From Bacteroidota bacterium (GTDB lineage Bacteria; Bacteroidota; Bacteroidia; Chitinophagales; Chitinophagaceae): a stretch of DNA of 29,233 nt. The stretch is taken from the NCBI GenBank assembly GCA_023417815.1, contig JAEZEI010000036.1:1-29233 (forward strand), read 5' to 3'. The stretch's first letter is position 1. Each line of letters begins with the position of its first letter. A program made the translations under genes and the position numbers. Positions 22,026-29,233 of this stretch are shown piece by piece. Under the pieces are notes generated by a model. The model was given only the letters and a program-made list of their open reading frames with translations. It ran no database searches and was not told the DNA's origin.

Positions 22026-24116
22026 ATGTATGATAACCAACAAGTGAAGCAGCTTCAAAAAGCGACTTTCGAATGGCTGGGAAAAAAGGAAGCAGGCAAT
22101 CAGGATGAATTAAGTGAACTGCGCGAGATCCTCCGGTTTCACGAGAACCGTTATTATGTGCAAAATGACCCCCTGATCAGCGACGCAGAATATGACAGGC
22201 TTTATAAACTCCTGGAATCGGCGGAAGCATTGAATCCAGGCTGGATCACTCCTGATTCACCCACTATGCGCGTAGGAAGCAGCCTGGTAAAGGATTTTCC
22301 CAAGGTTCAACACCTTGTACCCATGCTTAGCCTTCAAAATTCCTATAATGAAAATGACCTGCGTGAATGGGACAGGAAGATCCGGGAACTATCTGGTTTA
22401 GGCCAGGTGGAATATTGTGTTGAGCCAAAATTTGATGGCGCCAGCATTTCACTGATTTATAGCAATGACCACCTGGAAAGAGCTGCCACACGAGGCGATG
22501 GAACCACAGGCGACGAGATAACCACTAATGCCAGGCGAATAAGAACACTTCCGCTATTGTCACCGTTCTCACGATTTGGGATTGACCAGGTCGAGATCCG
22601 GGGAGAAGTTCTGATGAATAAGGCCTTCTTCAATAAATACAATGAAGCACAGGCCGCGATGGGCCTGCCTCCCCTGGCAAATCCAAGAAACGCCGCTGCC
22701 GGAACTTTAAGGATCAAAGATCCGGCGGAGATCGGGAAAAGAAATCTTGAAGCCTTCGCATATAATGTCAGCTATTATAGTCTTCTCCCCTCCTCTGCAG
22801 CACATCCTTACCTTGAAACACATAGCGGAATGCTGCAAATGTTGTGGGAATGTGGCTTTCGAAGCCCTGTAAAGGAAATGAAGGTGTTGAAAGGGATAGA
22901 TGAAGTGATCGATTTTGTAAACCAGTATGAAACTGACCGCGATAATCTTCCTTATGAGATTGATGGAATGGTCATAAAAGTTAACGATCTCCATCTCCAG
23001 GATTCCCTGGGAATGACTTCCCATCATCCACGATGGGCGATAGCATTTAAGTTCAAGGCAAGGCAGGCAACGAGCAGGCTGTTGGGTGTAACATTCCAGG
23101 TTGGGCGAACAGGCGCGGTAACCCCCGTTGCCAAAATAGAACCAGTAGTTGTTGGTGGCGTTACTGTAAGCAGCATTTCCATTCACAATGAAGATTACAT
23201 AAAGGAAAAAGATCTTAAGATCGGCGATATGGTTCTTCTTGAAAGAAGCGGGGATGTGATCCCTCAGATCGTAAAATCGTTGCCGGAATTAAGGGAAGGA
23301 AAGGAGCAGCCAATAAAATATCCAACTTCATGCCCTGCCTGTAAAGATACACTCTTTAAAACTCCTGATGAAGCTGTTTGGAGATGTGTAAACATAAATT
23401 GCCCAGCCCAGGCGGTTGAAAGGATAATTCATTTTGTTAGCAAGGATGCGATGGACATAAGGAGTTTCGGTGAAGCTAATATCAGGAAATTCTATCAACT
23501 GGGCCTCATATCAGATATTCCTTCTGTTTACAATATAAACTACGATGACCTGAAAAAGTTGGAGGGCATGGGAGAGAAGTCTATCTCTAAATTGTCCGAG
23601 GCGATTGAGGCAAGTAAAACGCAACCACTTCACCGGCTTATATACGCACTCGGTATAAGGTATGTTGGCGAAACTACAGCGAAGGCCTTAGCCCAGAGGG
23701 TAAGCAGTTTGTGGAACCTGGTCGCTATGGAGTTGCCTGCCTTAATGGAGATCAACGATGTGGGTCAGAAAGTAGCAATGAGCATTAGAGAATTCTTTAC
23801 CAATGAAGACAACATTCAAATGCTGAAAAAGCTTGAAGCTACAGGGGTTGTTATGACAAACCTGAAAAAAGACAACGTTGGAGGAGACCTGGAAAACCTG
23901 ACATTCCTTTTTACGGGGACTCTCAATAAACTTAAAAGAAGTGAAGCCGAGGAACTGGTAGAGAAAAACGGAGGCAGGATCCTGGGCAGTGTTAGTGCCA
24001 AACTTAATTACCTGGTTGTGGGCGAGGATGCCGGAAGTAAACTTGAAAAGGCCAGGAAAATGCCCGGGATCAAGATCATTTCTGAAGAAGATTTCCTGAA
24101 AATGCTACCTAGTTAG
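22026..24116 (+). CDS. ligA: NAD-dependent DNA ligase
   Basis: LigA seals nicks in duplex DNA using NAD+ during replication and repair. The 696 residues contain all expected parts. The Ia domain reads HENRYYVQNDPLISDAEYDRLY. The adenylation domain has the nucleotide-accepting K135 (CVEPKFDGASISLIY), then IRGEVLMNK and NPRNAAAGTLR. The OB fold has FQVGRTGAVTPVAKIEPV. The four-Cys zinc finger reads CPACKDTL...WRCVNINCPAQ. Helix-hairpin-helix repeats (KLEGMGEKSISKL, ALGIRYVGETTAKALA) are followed by a C-terminal BRCT domain (LTFLFTGTLNKLKRSEAEELVEKNG). It is divergent from the amidohydrolase with a 72-base shared upstream region. No active-site loss is seen. Confidence 0.97.
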   Translation: MYDNQQVKQLQKATFEWLGKKEAGNQDELSELREILRFHENRYYVQNDPLISDAEYDRLYKLLESAEALNPGWITPDSPTMRVGSSLVKDFPKVQHLVPMLSLQNSYNENDLREWDRKIRELSGLGQVEYCVEPKFDGASISLIYSNDHLERAATRGDGTTGDEITTNARRIRTLPLLSPFSRFGIDQVEIRGEVLMNKAFFNKYNEAQAAMGLPPLANPRNAAAGTLRIKDPAEIGKRNLEAFAYNVSYYSLLPSSAAHPYLETHSGMLQMLWECGFRSPVKEMKVLKGIDEVIDFVNQYETDRDNLPYEIDGMVIKVNDLHLQDSLGMTSHHPRWAIAFKFKARQATSRLLGVTFQVGRTGAVTPVAKIEPVVVGGVTVSSISIHNEDYIKEKDLKIGDMVLLERSGDVIPQIVKSLPELREGKEQPIKYPTSCPACKDTLFKTPDEAVWRCVNINCPAQAVERIIHFVSKDAMDIRSFGEANIRKFYQLGLISDIPSVYNINYDDLKKLEGMGEKSISKLSEAIEASKTQPLHRLIYALGIRYVGETTAKALAQRVSSLWNLVAMELPALMEINDVGQKVAMSIREFFTNEDNIQMLKKLEATGVVMTNLKKDNVGGDLENLTFLFTGTLNKLKRSEAEELVEKNGGRILGSVSAKLNYLVVGEDAGSKLEKARKMPGIKIISEEDFLKMLPS

Positions 24117-24179
24117 TGATATTAATGTTTATATTTAAGTGACGACTACCTGCTGTTAAAGTGACTAAAACTATCTACC

Positions 24180-24743
24180 ATGTTCAAGAAACTTCCCGGA
24201 GAGAGCTGGAAACAAATGCAGTTTCCCGGGCATAAGCAATTGAGAAAGAAATATGCTGTTTCAAATCTTGGCCGGGCTGCAAGCTTTTCATCCAGGCTTG
24301 AAGAAGATGGAAAGATCCTGAATGGCTCCATCACTTCGGGTTACCGAACCCTTAACCTTCATGTTGAAAATGGCAATGGAACAATTTACATCCATAGAGA
24401 GGTTGCGAAGCTCTTCTGCCCTAAACGCTCGCCCAAGGCCAGGTTCGTGATCCATCTTAATCATAAGAAGGCGGACAACAGCGCAAAGAATTTAAAATGG
24501 GCCACGCAGGATGAGGTAAGCACCCACCAGCAGAAAAGTCCCGAAAAGATAGCCTATAAGAAACGGCAGGCAAGTCGAACACAAGGATTGAAGCTTTCTG
24601 CCAGCCAGGTAAAAACCATAAAAGATACCATTAACAATCCCAAACGGAAACTTACCTATAAACAAATGGCTTCGAAGTATAATGTAAGTGAAATGACGCT
24701 TTACCGCATCCGTAGTGGAGAAAACTGGTCACGCGTTAAATAG
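24180..24743 (+). CDS. NUMOD4/HNH-type protein with C-terminal helix-turn-helix
   Basis: The 187 residues have the layout of a homing-type endonuclease. A NUMOD4 motif is at 8-37 (ESWKQMQ, YAVSNLGRAASF). An HNH_3-like region is at 69-110, with IHREVAKLFC and VIHLNHKKADNSAKNLKWAT; candidate catalytic residues are H72, H92, N100 and N104. A C-terminal helix-turn-helix is at ~155-187 (LTYKQMASKYNVSEMTLYRIRSG), as in NUMOD1-like DNA-binding tails. No intron, intein or inverted repeat is seen around it, and codon use looks like its neighbours, so it may be a settled host gene. It could act as a nicking or double-strand endonuclease, or as a DNA-binding protein only. The start at 24180 is the first ATG in frame. 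Confidence 0.8.
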   Translation: MFKKLPGESWKQMQFPGHKQLRKKYAVSNLGRAASFSSRLEEDGKILNGSITSGYRTLNLHVENGNGTIYIHREVAKLFCPKRSPKARFVIHLNHKKADNSAKNLKWATQDEVSTHQQKSPEKIAYKKRQASRTQGLKLSASQVKTIKDTINNPKRKLTYKQMASKYNVSEMTLYRIRSGENWSRVK

Positions 24744-24803
24744 GTTTTAAAAAGCCTGCTTCCTCAAACCGAATTAAGGATATTTGGACATAACCTTTGT
24801 GTA

Positions 24804-25466
24804 ATGATCCATCCAGATACCCTTTCCTTTCTCAGATCTCTTAAGGCTAACAATAACCGCGAATGGTTCCAGGAGAACCGCGAAAAGTTCAATGAAGCAA
24901 AGAACGATCTGGAGACCCTGGCAGGAAAGTTAATTGAGAAGATAGCTGTATTCGATCCGGATATCGCAGAACTGGAACCAGCCCGGACCTTATTCAGGCA
25001 ATATCGGGATATAAGATTCAGTTCGGATAAAACTCCCTACAAGATCCATATGGGAGCCTTCTTTAACAGGGGAGGCAAGCATATCAATAATGCGGGATAT
25101 TATCTTCACGTCGAACCCGGTAGAAGTCTCTATGCTGCAGGGTTTTGGATGCCCGAATCAAAAGACCTGGCTGCAATAAGGCAGGAGATCGATTATAATC
25201 TCGATGAATGGATAGAACTCATTTCGTCTCCCGGTGTGTTGAAATATTTTCCTTCCGGTATTGATATGACGGAACGACTTAAAAGACCTCCTAAAGGTTA
25301 TGACAAGGACAATCCTGCTCTTAAATACCTTCAACTTAAAAGCTTCACCCTTTCTACCCCTGTGGGTGATGAAACCCTTACCGGGAGAGGTTTTGGGGAA
25401 ATGCTTATTAATGCTTACAAGGCGGCTTCTCCGATGGTGAAATTCTTAAACAGGGCTATAGAATAA
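24804..25466 (+). CDS. DUF2461 family protein
   Basis: The 220 residues match the DUF2461 (TIGR02453) family: PDTLSFLRSLKANNNREWF, FRQYRDIRFSSDKTPYKIHM and GYYLHVEPGRSLYAAGFWMP. The C-terminal half has LKRPPKGYDKDNPALKYLQ. The protein is soluble and has no signal peptide. Its biochemical function is unknown; conserved Arg, Lys and His residues in the RDIRFSSDKTPYK block suggest a small-molecule or phosphate-binding site, but that is inference. TAACCTTTG at 24792-24800, with one extra spacer base against the -7 consensus, ends three bases before the ATG. A hairpin follows the stop. Confidence 0.88.
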   Translation: MIHPDTLSFLRSLKANNNREWFQENREKFNEAKNDLETLAGKLIEKIAVFDPDIAELEPARTLFRQYRDIRFSSDKTPYKIHMGAFFNRGGKHINNAGYYLHVEPGRSLYAAGFWMPESKDLAAIRQEIDYNLDEWIELISSPGVLKYFPSGIDMTERLKRPPKGYDKDNPALKYLQLKSFTLSTPVGDETLTGRGFGEMLINAYKAASPMVKFLNRAIE

Positions 25467-25470
25467 AAAT

Positions 25471-25494
25471 GGCCAGTGATAAACATCACCGGCC
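25471..25494 (+). terminator. Possible terminator hairpin after the DUF2461 gene
   Basis: GGCCAGTGAT (25471-25480) pairs with ATCACCGGCC (25485-25494) with one A-C mismatch and a four-base loop. The following TTGCTT is a poor U-tract, so termination may be partial. Confidence 0.5.
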
Positions 25495-25693
25495 TTGCTT
25501 ACCTCTGAAACCACAAGAAAAAGAGTTGAGGTGTATAATTTAATCTAAAACGTAATTATTGAAAAGTCCAGGTAATTGATGCAGGATACGAAGTTGCTTG
25601 CCGGTCCTTTAATAAGATAATATTGGAAAATTGGAACGAGTAGGCCGTAAAATTAGTCTTTTTCTTTAATTAAGCTAATCTTTTTTTATTTTT

Positions 25694-26569
25694 TTATTGC
25701 TGAGCCTCCAAAACCCTTTGTGCGCGGTCGAAAAGCTGTTCTCTTTTTCTTTCATACCACCACTTTGGAGCAGTCCTCTTCATAAGGGTGTCTATATTCC
25801 TCATGCCAAATAGATTCCATAGGCCGGAAAGCTTCCCCCCCAGGCCCTTTTGCATGGCCCGTAGGCTCATGGCAAAACCGGCATCGATATATTCCATATG
25901 ATGCCAGTAACCTGCAGGCATAAACAATGTATCCCCATGTTCAAGGATCACCTCGTACCCCTTTGCAAGCTTAACCGCCGGGAAGCTTTCATAATCGAAT
26001 TTGGTATTGTATTCAGCAAAATTTGCCAGGCTCAGCACCTCCCATGGCTTCCGGTAAAGCTTATGTTGCTCCCCAAATGGGAATAATAAGACCCTCTTCC
26101 TTCCGGCAAATTGGGTGTGAAGGATATGGCTCATGTCAATATCGAAGTGCATATGGGTAATGCTTCCCTGCCCTCCAACGAACAGCATGGGATATTTTTT
26201 CACAAACCCACCCATCAATTCATCCGGCCATGTAAAATCTGCAGTAACGTCGGGCGCGTGCTGGAAGATGTTGAAAAGAAATATGCGCAGGTCCAAAGGC
26301 CCCTCCTGAACCTTATCGAGGTATTCGCCGAACAGCATATATCCATCTGCCGTATTGATGGGGGTATAGCTGTCACTTTTGATATTATTGTAAACGCCGA
26401 CCTTTTTATCGCCAACCTTATTTTTAAAATATTCCCAATTCCACTTTTCATATGCAGGCCATTTCCTGGCGAGCCCCTTTATCACCACGGGCTTCATAAC
26501 ATTGTAATATTTCTCTTTGAATTCCTTCCCGCTTATATACTCTACTACATCAACACTGTTAAGCTGCAT
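25694..26569 (-). CDS. JmjC-like cupin (Cupin_8) protein, putative Fe(II)/2-oxoglutarate oxygenase
   Basis: The 291 residues match the cupin-like (Cupin_8/JmjC) family: MKPVVIKGLARKWPAYEKW at the start and GDTLFMPAGYWHHMEY in the core. The iron triad is visible as H141-x-D143 (THMHFDIDMSH) and distal H223. K158 in AGRKRVLLF is at the usual 2-oxoglutarate-binding position. Such enzymes hydroxylate protein side chains or small molecules; the substrate is unknown. No signal peptide is seen, so it is probably cytoplasmic. It is divergent from the TetR gene; the 75-base region between them contains the TetR operator candidate, so the regulator might also affect this gene. TATTTTTA, 15 bases before its start, is a seven-of-eight -7 box. 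Confidence 0.87.
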   Translation of the reverse strand: MQLNSVDVVEYISGKEFKEKYYNVMKPVVIKGLARKWPAYEKWNWEYFKNKVGDKKVGVYNNIKSDSYTPINTADGYMLFGEYLDKVQEGPLDLRIFLFNIFQHAPDVTADFTWPDELMGGFVKKYPMLFVGGQGSITHMHFDIDMSHILHTQFAGRKRVLLFPFGEQHKLYRKPWEVLSLANFAEYNTKFDYESFPAVKLAKGYEVILEHGDTLFMPAGYWHHMEYIDAGFAMSLRAMQKGLGGKLSGLWNLFGMRNIDTLMKRTAPKWWYERKREQLFDRAQRVLEAQQ

Positions 26570-26620
26570 AATTCAGGTTTACTGTAAAAATAATCATCAT
26601 TATAAATATCCGTGTAAAAA

Positions 26621-26638
26621 AACTAATAAGCGTTAGTT
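26621..26638. promoter_or_regulatory. Candidate TetR operator, copy 1 (upstream of tetR)
   Basis: AACTAATAAGCGTTAGTT is a palindrome with seven-base arms (one central-edge mismatch) and a four-base spacer. It overlaps the -7 box TAGTTTTG (26634-26641) of the regulator gene. The same 18-bp pattern recurs before paaA. Confidence 0.75.
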
Positions 26639-26641
26639 TTG
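26634..26641 (+). promoter_or_regulatory. -7 element of the tetR-paaE transcript
   Basis: TAGTTTTG is a full TAnnTTTG match ending three bases before the ATG. No TTG is found at the expected -33 position. It is covered by the operator candidate. Confidence 0.5.
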
Positions 26642-26644
26642 CTT

Positions 26645-27235
26645 ATGGCTAGGATCAGGGTATTAAAAAACAGGAGCCCCCGGGACCTGATCATAAGGAA
26701 GGCTGCGGTGTTGTTCCGGAAGAAAGGATATACCGCTACAACAATGCGGGAACTTGCTGAATCCATTGGAATTGAGGCACCAAGCCTGTATAATCACATA
26801 GGATCCAAAAGCGATTTATTGAGAGAGATATGCTTTAAAATAAGTGACCAGTTCAACGACAACCTTACAGCCATTGAATCGGCCAGGCTGCATTCTTCCT
26901 CAGCGCTGGAATCGATCATCCGGTTCCATATCTCCATAATGATAAATGCATCCGACGAAGTATATGTTGCCAACCATGAATGGAAACAACTGCCAGACCC
27001 CGCATTATCCGGTTATTTCCAGCTTCGGAAGAATTATGAGAATAAGGTAAGGGCCATAATTGAGTCAGGAATTAAAAAAGGGGAGTTGAAGAATATGAAC
27101 CCGGTTGTAGTTATGCTGACAATTCTTTCCGCCCTTCGGGGAATTGAATCATGGAACAGGATTAAAAAGAATATTACCCAGGAAGAGCTGGAGAATACAA
27201 TAGTAAATCACTTGTTAACAGGAATAATTAAATAA
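26645..27235 (+). CDS. TetR-family regulator, probable repressor of the phenylacetate genes
   Basis: The ATG at 26645 is used; the TTG at 26639 lies inside the -7 box. The 196-residue protein has a TetR N-terminal helix-turn-helix at ~12-58 (IIRKAAVLFRKKGYTATTM, ELAESIGIEAPSLYNHIGSK) and an all-helical C-terminal ligand domain (FHISIMINASDEVYVANHEW, RGIESWNRIKK). The domain resembles fatty-acid or CoA-thioester-responsive TetR regulators. Its stop shares one base with the paaE start (TAATG), and the next operon gene is paaA, so it probably controls phenylacetate degradation, perhaps with phenylacetyl-CoA as the inducer (inference from other Paa regulators). Matching palindromes before its own gene and before paaA support this. 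Confidence 0.88.
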   Translation: MARIRVLKNRSPRDLIIRKAAVLFRKKGYTATTMRELAESIGIEAPSLYNHIGSKSDLLREICFKISDQFNDNLTAIESARLHSSSALESIIRFHISIMINASDEVYVANHEWKQLPDPALSGYFQLRKNYENKVRAIIESGIKKGELKNMNPVVVMLTILSALRGIESWNRIKKNITQEELENTIVNHLLTGIIK

Positions 27236-28308
27236 TGGCAGTTCACTTTCATAATCTTAAACTTAAGGATGTACGCAGGGAAACGCCCGACTGTGTTTCA
27301 TTAAGTTTTCATGTGCCTGAAGATCTTAAGGAAGTCTTCAGCTTTCGTGAAGGACAGAATATCACCATCAAAAAATTGTTGGGTAATGAAGAAATCAGGA
27401 GGTCTTACTCAATTTGCTCCATTCCGGATGATGGTGAAATCCGCGTTGCGGTGAAAAGAGTTGAGGGAGGTCTTTTTAGTTGTTATGCCAATGAATCTCT
27501 TAAGCCTGGTGAAGTGCTTGAAGTATTACCACCGACCGGAAAATTCAATGCAAAAATTTCTGAAACAAACCCTCATTATCTCGCCATCGCAGCAGGTAGC
27601 GGTATAACTCCTGTGATATCCATAATCCGGCAGACCCTTAAAATGCAGCCCGGCAGCAGCTTCACCCTGGTATATGGCAACCGGAACCGGGGTTCAATCA
27701 TCTTTTTCGAGGAGCTTGAAGGTTTGAAGAATAAATACATGGAACGCTTCAACCTCATTCATGTACTAAGCAGGGAAAGGATGGATGCCGCCATAAATTT
27801 TGGCAGGATCAATGAAGCCAAACTGGATGAACTGCGTCATGTTGTTCCTTACAACAAATTCAGCAGCATTTACATCTGCGGGCCGGAAGAACTGATATTT
27901 TCAGCGTCCGGATATTTTACAGGCCTGGGAATTGATAAGAAAAATATTCATTTCGAGTTATTTACAACTCCGGGCCAGAAAAAGGGTCTTACTACGGCAG
28001 TTATTGCAGAGGGATCATCTGATGAGGCCGCCAGGATCCAGATTAAACTTGATGGAAGAACCCTTGATTTTATGCTTCCTTTCAATGGCGACAGTATTCT
28101 TGATGCCGCATTAAAACAGGGTGCTGATCTTCCCTATGCCTGTAAAGGAGGAGTGTGTTGCAGTTGCAGGGCAAAACTCGTATCAGGCTCAGCAGAAATG
28201 GACGTGAATTATGCCCTTGAAGAAGAAGAGGTTGAAGCAGGATTTATCCTTACTTGCCAGGCTCATCCGAGGAGTAACGATGTAGTAATAGACTTTGATG
28301 TAAAATAG
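27235..28308 (+). CDS. paaE: Phenylacetyl-CoA epoxidase reductase subunit PaaE
   Basis: PaaE passes electrons from NAD(P)H through FAD and an iron-sulfur cluster to the PaaA diiron site for ring epoxidation of phenylacetyl-CoA. The 357 residues show the FAD-binding domain (EGQNITIK, RRSYSICSIP), the NAD-binding domain (IAAGSGITPVISIIR, FTLVYGNRNRGSIIF, IYICGPEELI) and a C-terminal plant-type [2Fe-2S] ferredoxin with C303, C308, C311 and C341 (ACKGGVCCSC...TCQAHP). The length fits the family. The start overlaps the TetR stop by one base, and paaA begins 56 bases downstream with its own operator. An alternative is another ferredoxin-type reductase of an oxygenase, but the paaA neighbour makes PaaE very likely. 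Confidence 0.93.
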   Translation: MAVHFHNLKLKDVRRETPDCVSLSFHVPEDLKEVFSFREGQNITIKKLLGNEEIRRSYSICSIPDDGEIRVAVKRVEGGLFSCYANESLKPGEVLEVLPPTGKFNAKISETNPHYLAIAAGSGITPVISIIRQTLKMQPGSSFTLVYGNRNRGSIIFFEELEGLKNKYMERFNLIHVLSRERMDAAINFGRINEAKLDELRHVVPYNKFSSIYICGPEELIFSASGYFTGLGIDKKNIHFELFTTPGQKKGLTTAVIAEGSSDEAARIQIKLDGRTLDFMLPFNGDSILDAALKQGADLPYACKGGVCCSCRAKLVSGSAEMDVNYALEEEEVEAGFILTCQAHPRSNDVVIDFDVK

Positions 28309-28313
28309 TTTTT

Positions 28314-28331
28314 AACTAACACTTGTTAGTT
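28314..28331. promoter_or_regulatory. Candidate TetR operator, copy 2 (upstream of paaA)
   Basis: AACTAACACTTGTTAGTT has perfect seven-base arms AACTAAC/GTTAGTT and a four-base spacer, the same layout as copy 1. It overlaps TAGTTTTA (28327-28334), a seven-of-eight -7 box, 30 bases before the paaA ATG. Confidence 0.78.
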
Positions 28332-28364
28332 TTATTTAGTAATTTCAATATTTAAATTTCTGCT

Positions 28365-29233
28365 ATGGAACTCAATATGGAAACCATCTTTCAGGGTAAG
28401 ATCGATAAAGATGTAAAGATCGAACCACGCGACTGGATGCCTGAAGCTTACAGGAAAACGAATGTAAGGCAGATCAGCCAGCATGCACATAGCGAAATAG
28501 TAGGTATGCTGCCTGAGGGAAACTGGATTTCAAGAGCTCCAACACTGAAAAGAAAAGCAATTCTCATTGCCAAGGTCCAGGATGAAGCAGGGCATGGACT
28601 CTATTTATATTCTGCAGCAGAAACGCTTGGTACAAGCAGGGACGAAATGATCGCGGACCTTCATTCAGGCAAAGCGAAGTATTCATCAATTTTCAATTAT
28701 CCAACACTCACCTGGGCTGATATGGGAGCGATCGGGTGGCTGGTTGACGGGGCAGCTATCCTGAACCAGGTAATGCTATGCCGGACCTCATACGGGCCTT
28801 ATGCCCGGGCAATGGTGAGGATCTGTAAAGAGGAAAGCTTTCACCAAAGGCAGGGTTTTGAATCACTTTTAGTATTAAGTAAGGGCACCCATGAACAGCG
28901 TGCCATGTGCCAGGATGCGATCAACCGTTGGTGGTGGCCCAGCCTGATGATGTTCGGACCTAAAGATTCTGAAAGCACTAACAGCGATCAAAGCATAAAG
29001 TGGAAAATAAAACGAAAAACCAATGATGAACTGCGGCAGCAATTCGTGGATATGATCGCAGAGCAGGTGAAACTGCTTGGAATGACTCTTCCCGACCCCG
29101 ATCTTAAATGGAATGCTGAAAGAAAACATTTTGACTTCGGAGAAATAAACTGGGATGAATTCTGGAACGTGGTGAAAGGTAACGGGCCATGCAATAAACA
29201 AAGATTACAGGCAAGAATAGACGCCCATGAAAA
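28365..29233 (+). CDS. paaA: Phenylacetyl-CoA epoxidase catalytic subunit PaaA (3' end outside window)
   Basis: The visible 289 codons encode the catalytic alpha subunit of the multicomponent phenylacetyl-CoA 1,2-epoxidase. The ferritin-like diiron site shows two E-x2-H motifs, E74-x2-H77 (QDEAGHGLYLY) and E157-x2-H160 (CKEESFHQRQGF). Other family blocks are GMLPEGNWISRAPTLKRKA, FNYPTLTWADMGAIGWLVDG and INRWWWPSLMMFGP. The usual length is a little over 300, so only a short end is missing. The ATG at 28365 is used; an ATG at 28377 is possible. The frame continues to the last base, and paaB/C/D are expected beyond. It is probably repressed by the TetR protein through the operator at 28314-28331. 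Confidence 0.95.
   Translation, partial: MELNMETIFQGKIDKDVKIEPRDWMPEAYRKTNVRQISQHAHSEIVGMLPEGNWISRAPTLKRKAILIAKVQDEAGHGLYLYSAAETLGTSRDEMIADLHSGKAKYSSIFNYPTLTWADMGAIGWLVDGAAILNQVMLCRTSYGPYARAMVRICKEESFHQRQGFESLLVLSKGTHEQRAMCQDAINRWWWPSLMMFGPKDSESTNSDQSIKWKIKRKTNDELRQQFVDMIAEQVKLLGMTLPDPDLKWNAERKHFDFGEINWDEFWNVVKGNGPCNKQRLQARIDAHE

Noticed and set aside
21954..22058. N-terminal extension of the amidohydrolase
   Set aside because: It would overlap the ligA start on the other strand and bury the lipoprotein signal peptide; the ATG at 21953 is better.
25495..25693. Search for a gene, RNA or element in the gap between the DUF2461 and cupin genes
   Set aside because: Only A/T-rich sequence without a convincing open frame, strong stem or promoter was found.

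Overview
The window looks like a chromosomal segment of a member of the Bacteroidota, most likely a Chitinophagaceae-type organism. The evidence is a split metH, a LytS-type sensor with a Reg_prop beta-propeller, DUF4286, DUF5777, bTHX, many small lipoproteins and signal peptides ending in A-Q or G-Q, and promoters that fit the Bacteroidota TTG-N19-TAnnTTTG pattern instead of sigma70 boxes. Most of it is housekeeping sequence. I see no insertion sequence, prophage, CRISPR array, rRNA or tRNA.

Layout. Positions 3-1923 (+) hold the end of an Ig-like surface protein and recR. Positions 2013-9193 (+) form a compact envelope operon: an anchored OB-fold protein, two lipoprotein c-type cytochromes, a YceI protein, a DUF5777 beta-barrel, a second YceI, and a sensor kinase with its LytTR response regulator. 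Positions 9199-14182 (+) are a methionine synthase operon (promoter, structured leader, metH part 1, metH part 2) followed by exoA and a DUF4286 protein. Positions 14183-14961 hold a non-coding stretch with twin hairpins, HU, a terminator, the tiny bTHX gene and a bidirectional terminator. Positions 14960-16072 (-) are pdxH and a small membrane protein. Positions 20249-16149 (-) are a translation block: rplM (with structured leader), rpsI, rpsB, tsf, a terminator, then pyrH and a coiled-coil gene. Positions 20316-21953 (-) encode a lipoprotein amidohydrolase divergent from ligA (22026-24116, +). After that come a NUMOD4/HNH protein, a DUF2461 protein, a JmjC-like cupin protein (-), and the start of a phenylacetate catabolic operon: TetR regulator, paaE and the 5' part of paaA.

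Four observations stand out. (1) The metH leader (9234-9296) can form an H-type pseudoknot whose layout and loop motifs resemble the SAM-II riboswitch, and the predicted transcript starts right at its first stem. (2) The cytochrome/YceI/DUF5777 operon carries its own coupled two-component system and may be an uncharacterised outer-membrane redox module. (3) One 18-bp palindrome, AACTAAYNNNNGTTAGTT, lies in front of both tetR and paaA and overlaps the -7 box each time, which predicts the regulator's operator. (4) Two hairpins of identical geometry, 76 bp apart, lie upstream of the HU promoter. All functional statements come from reading the sequence and remembered family knowledge; no database search or folding program was run.
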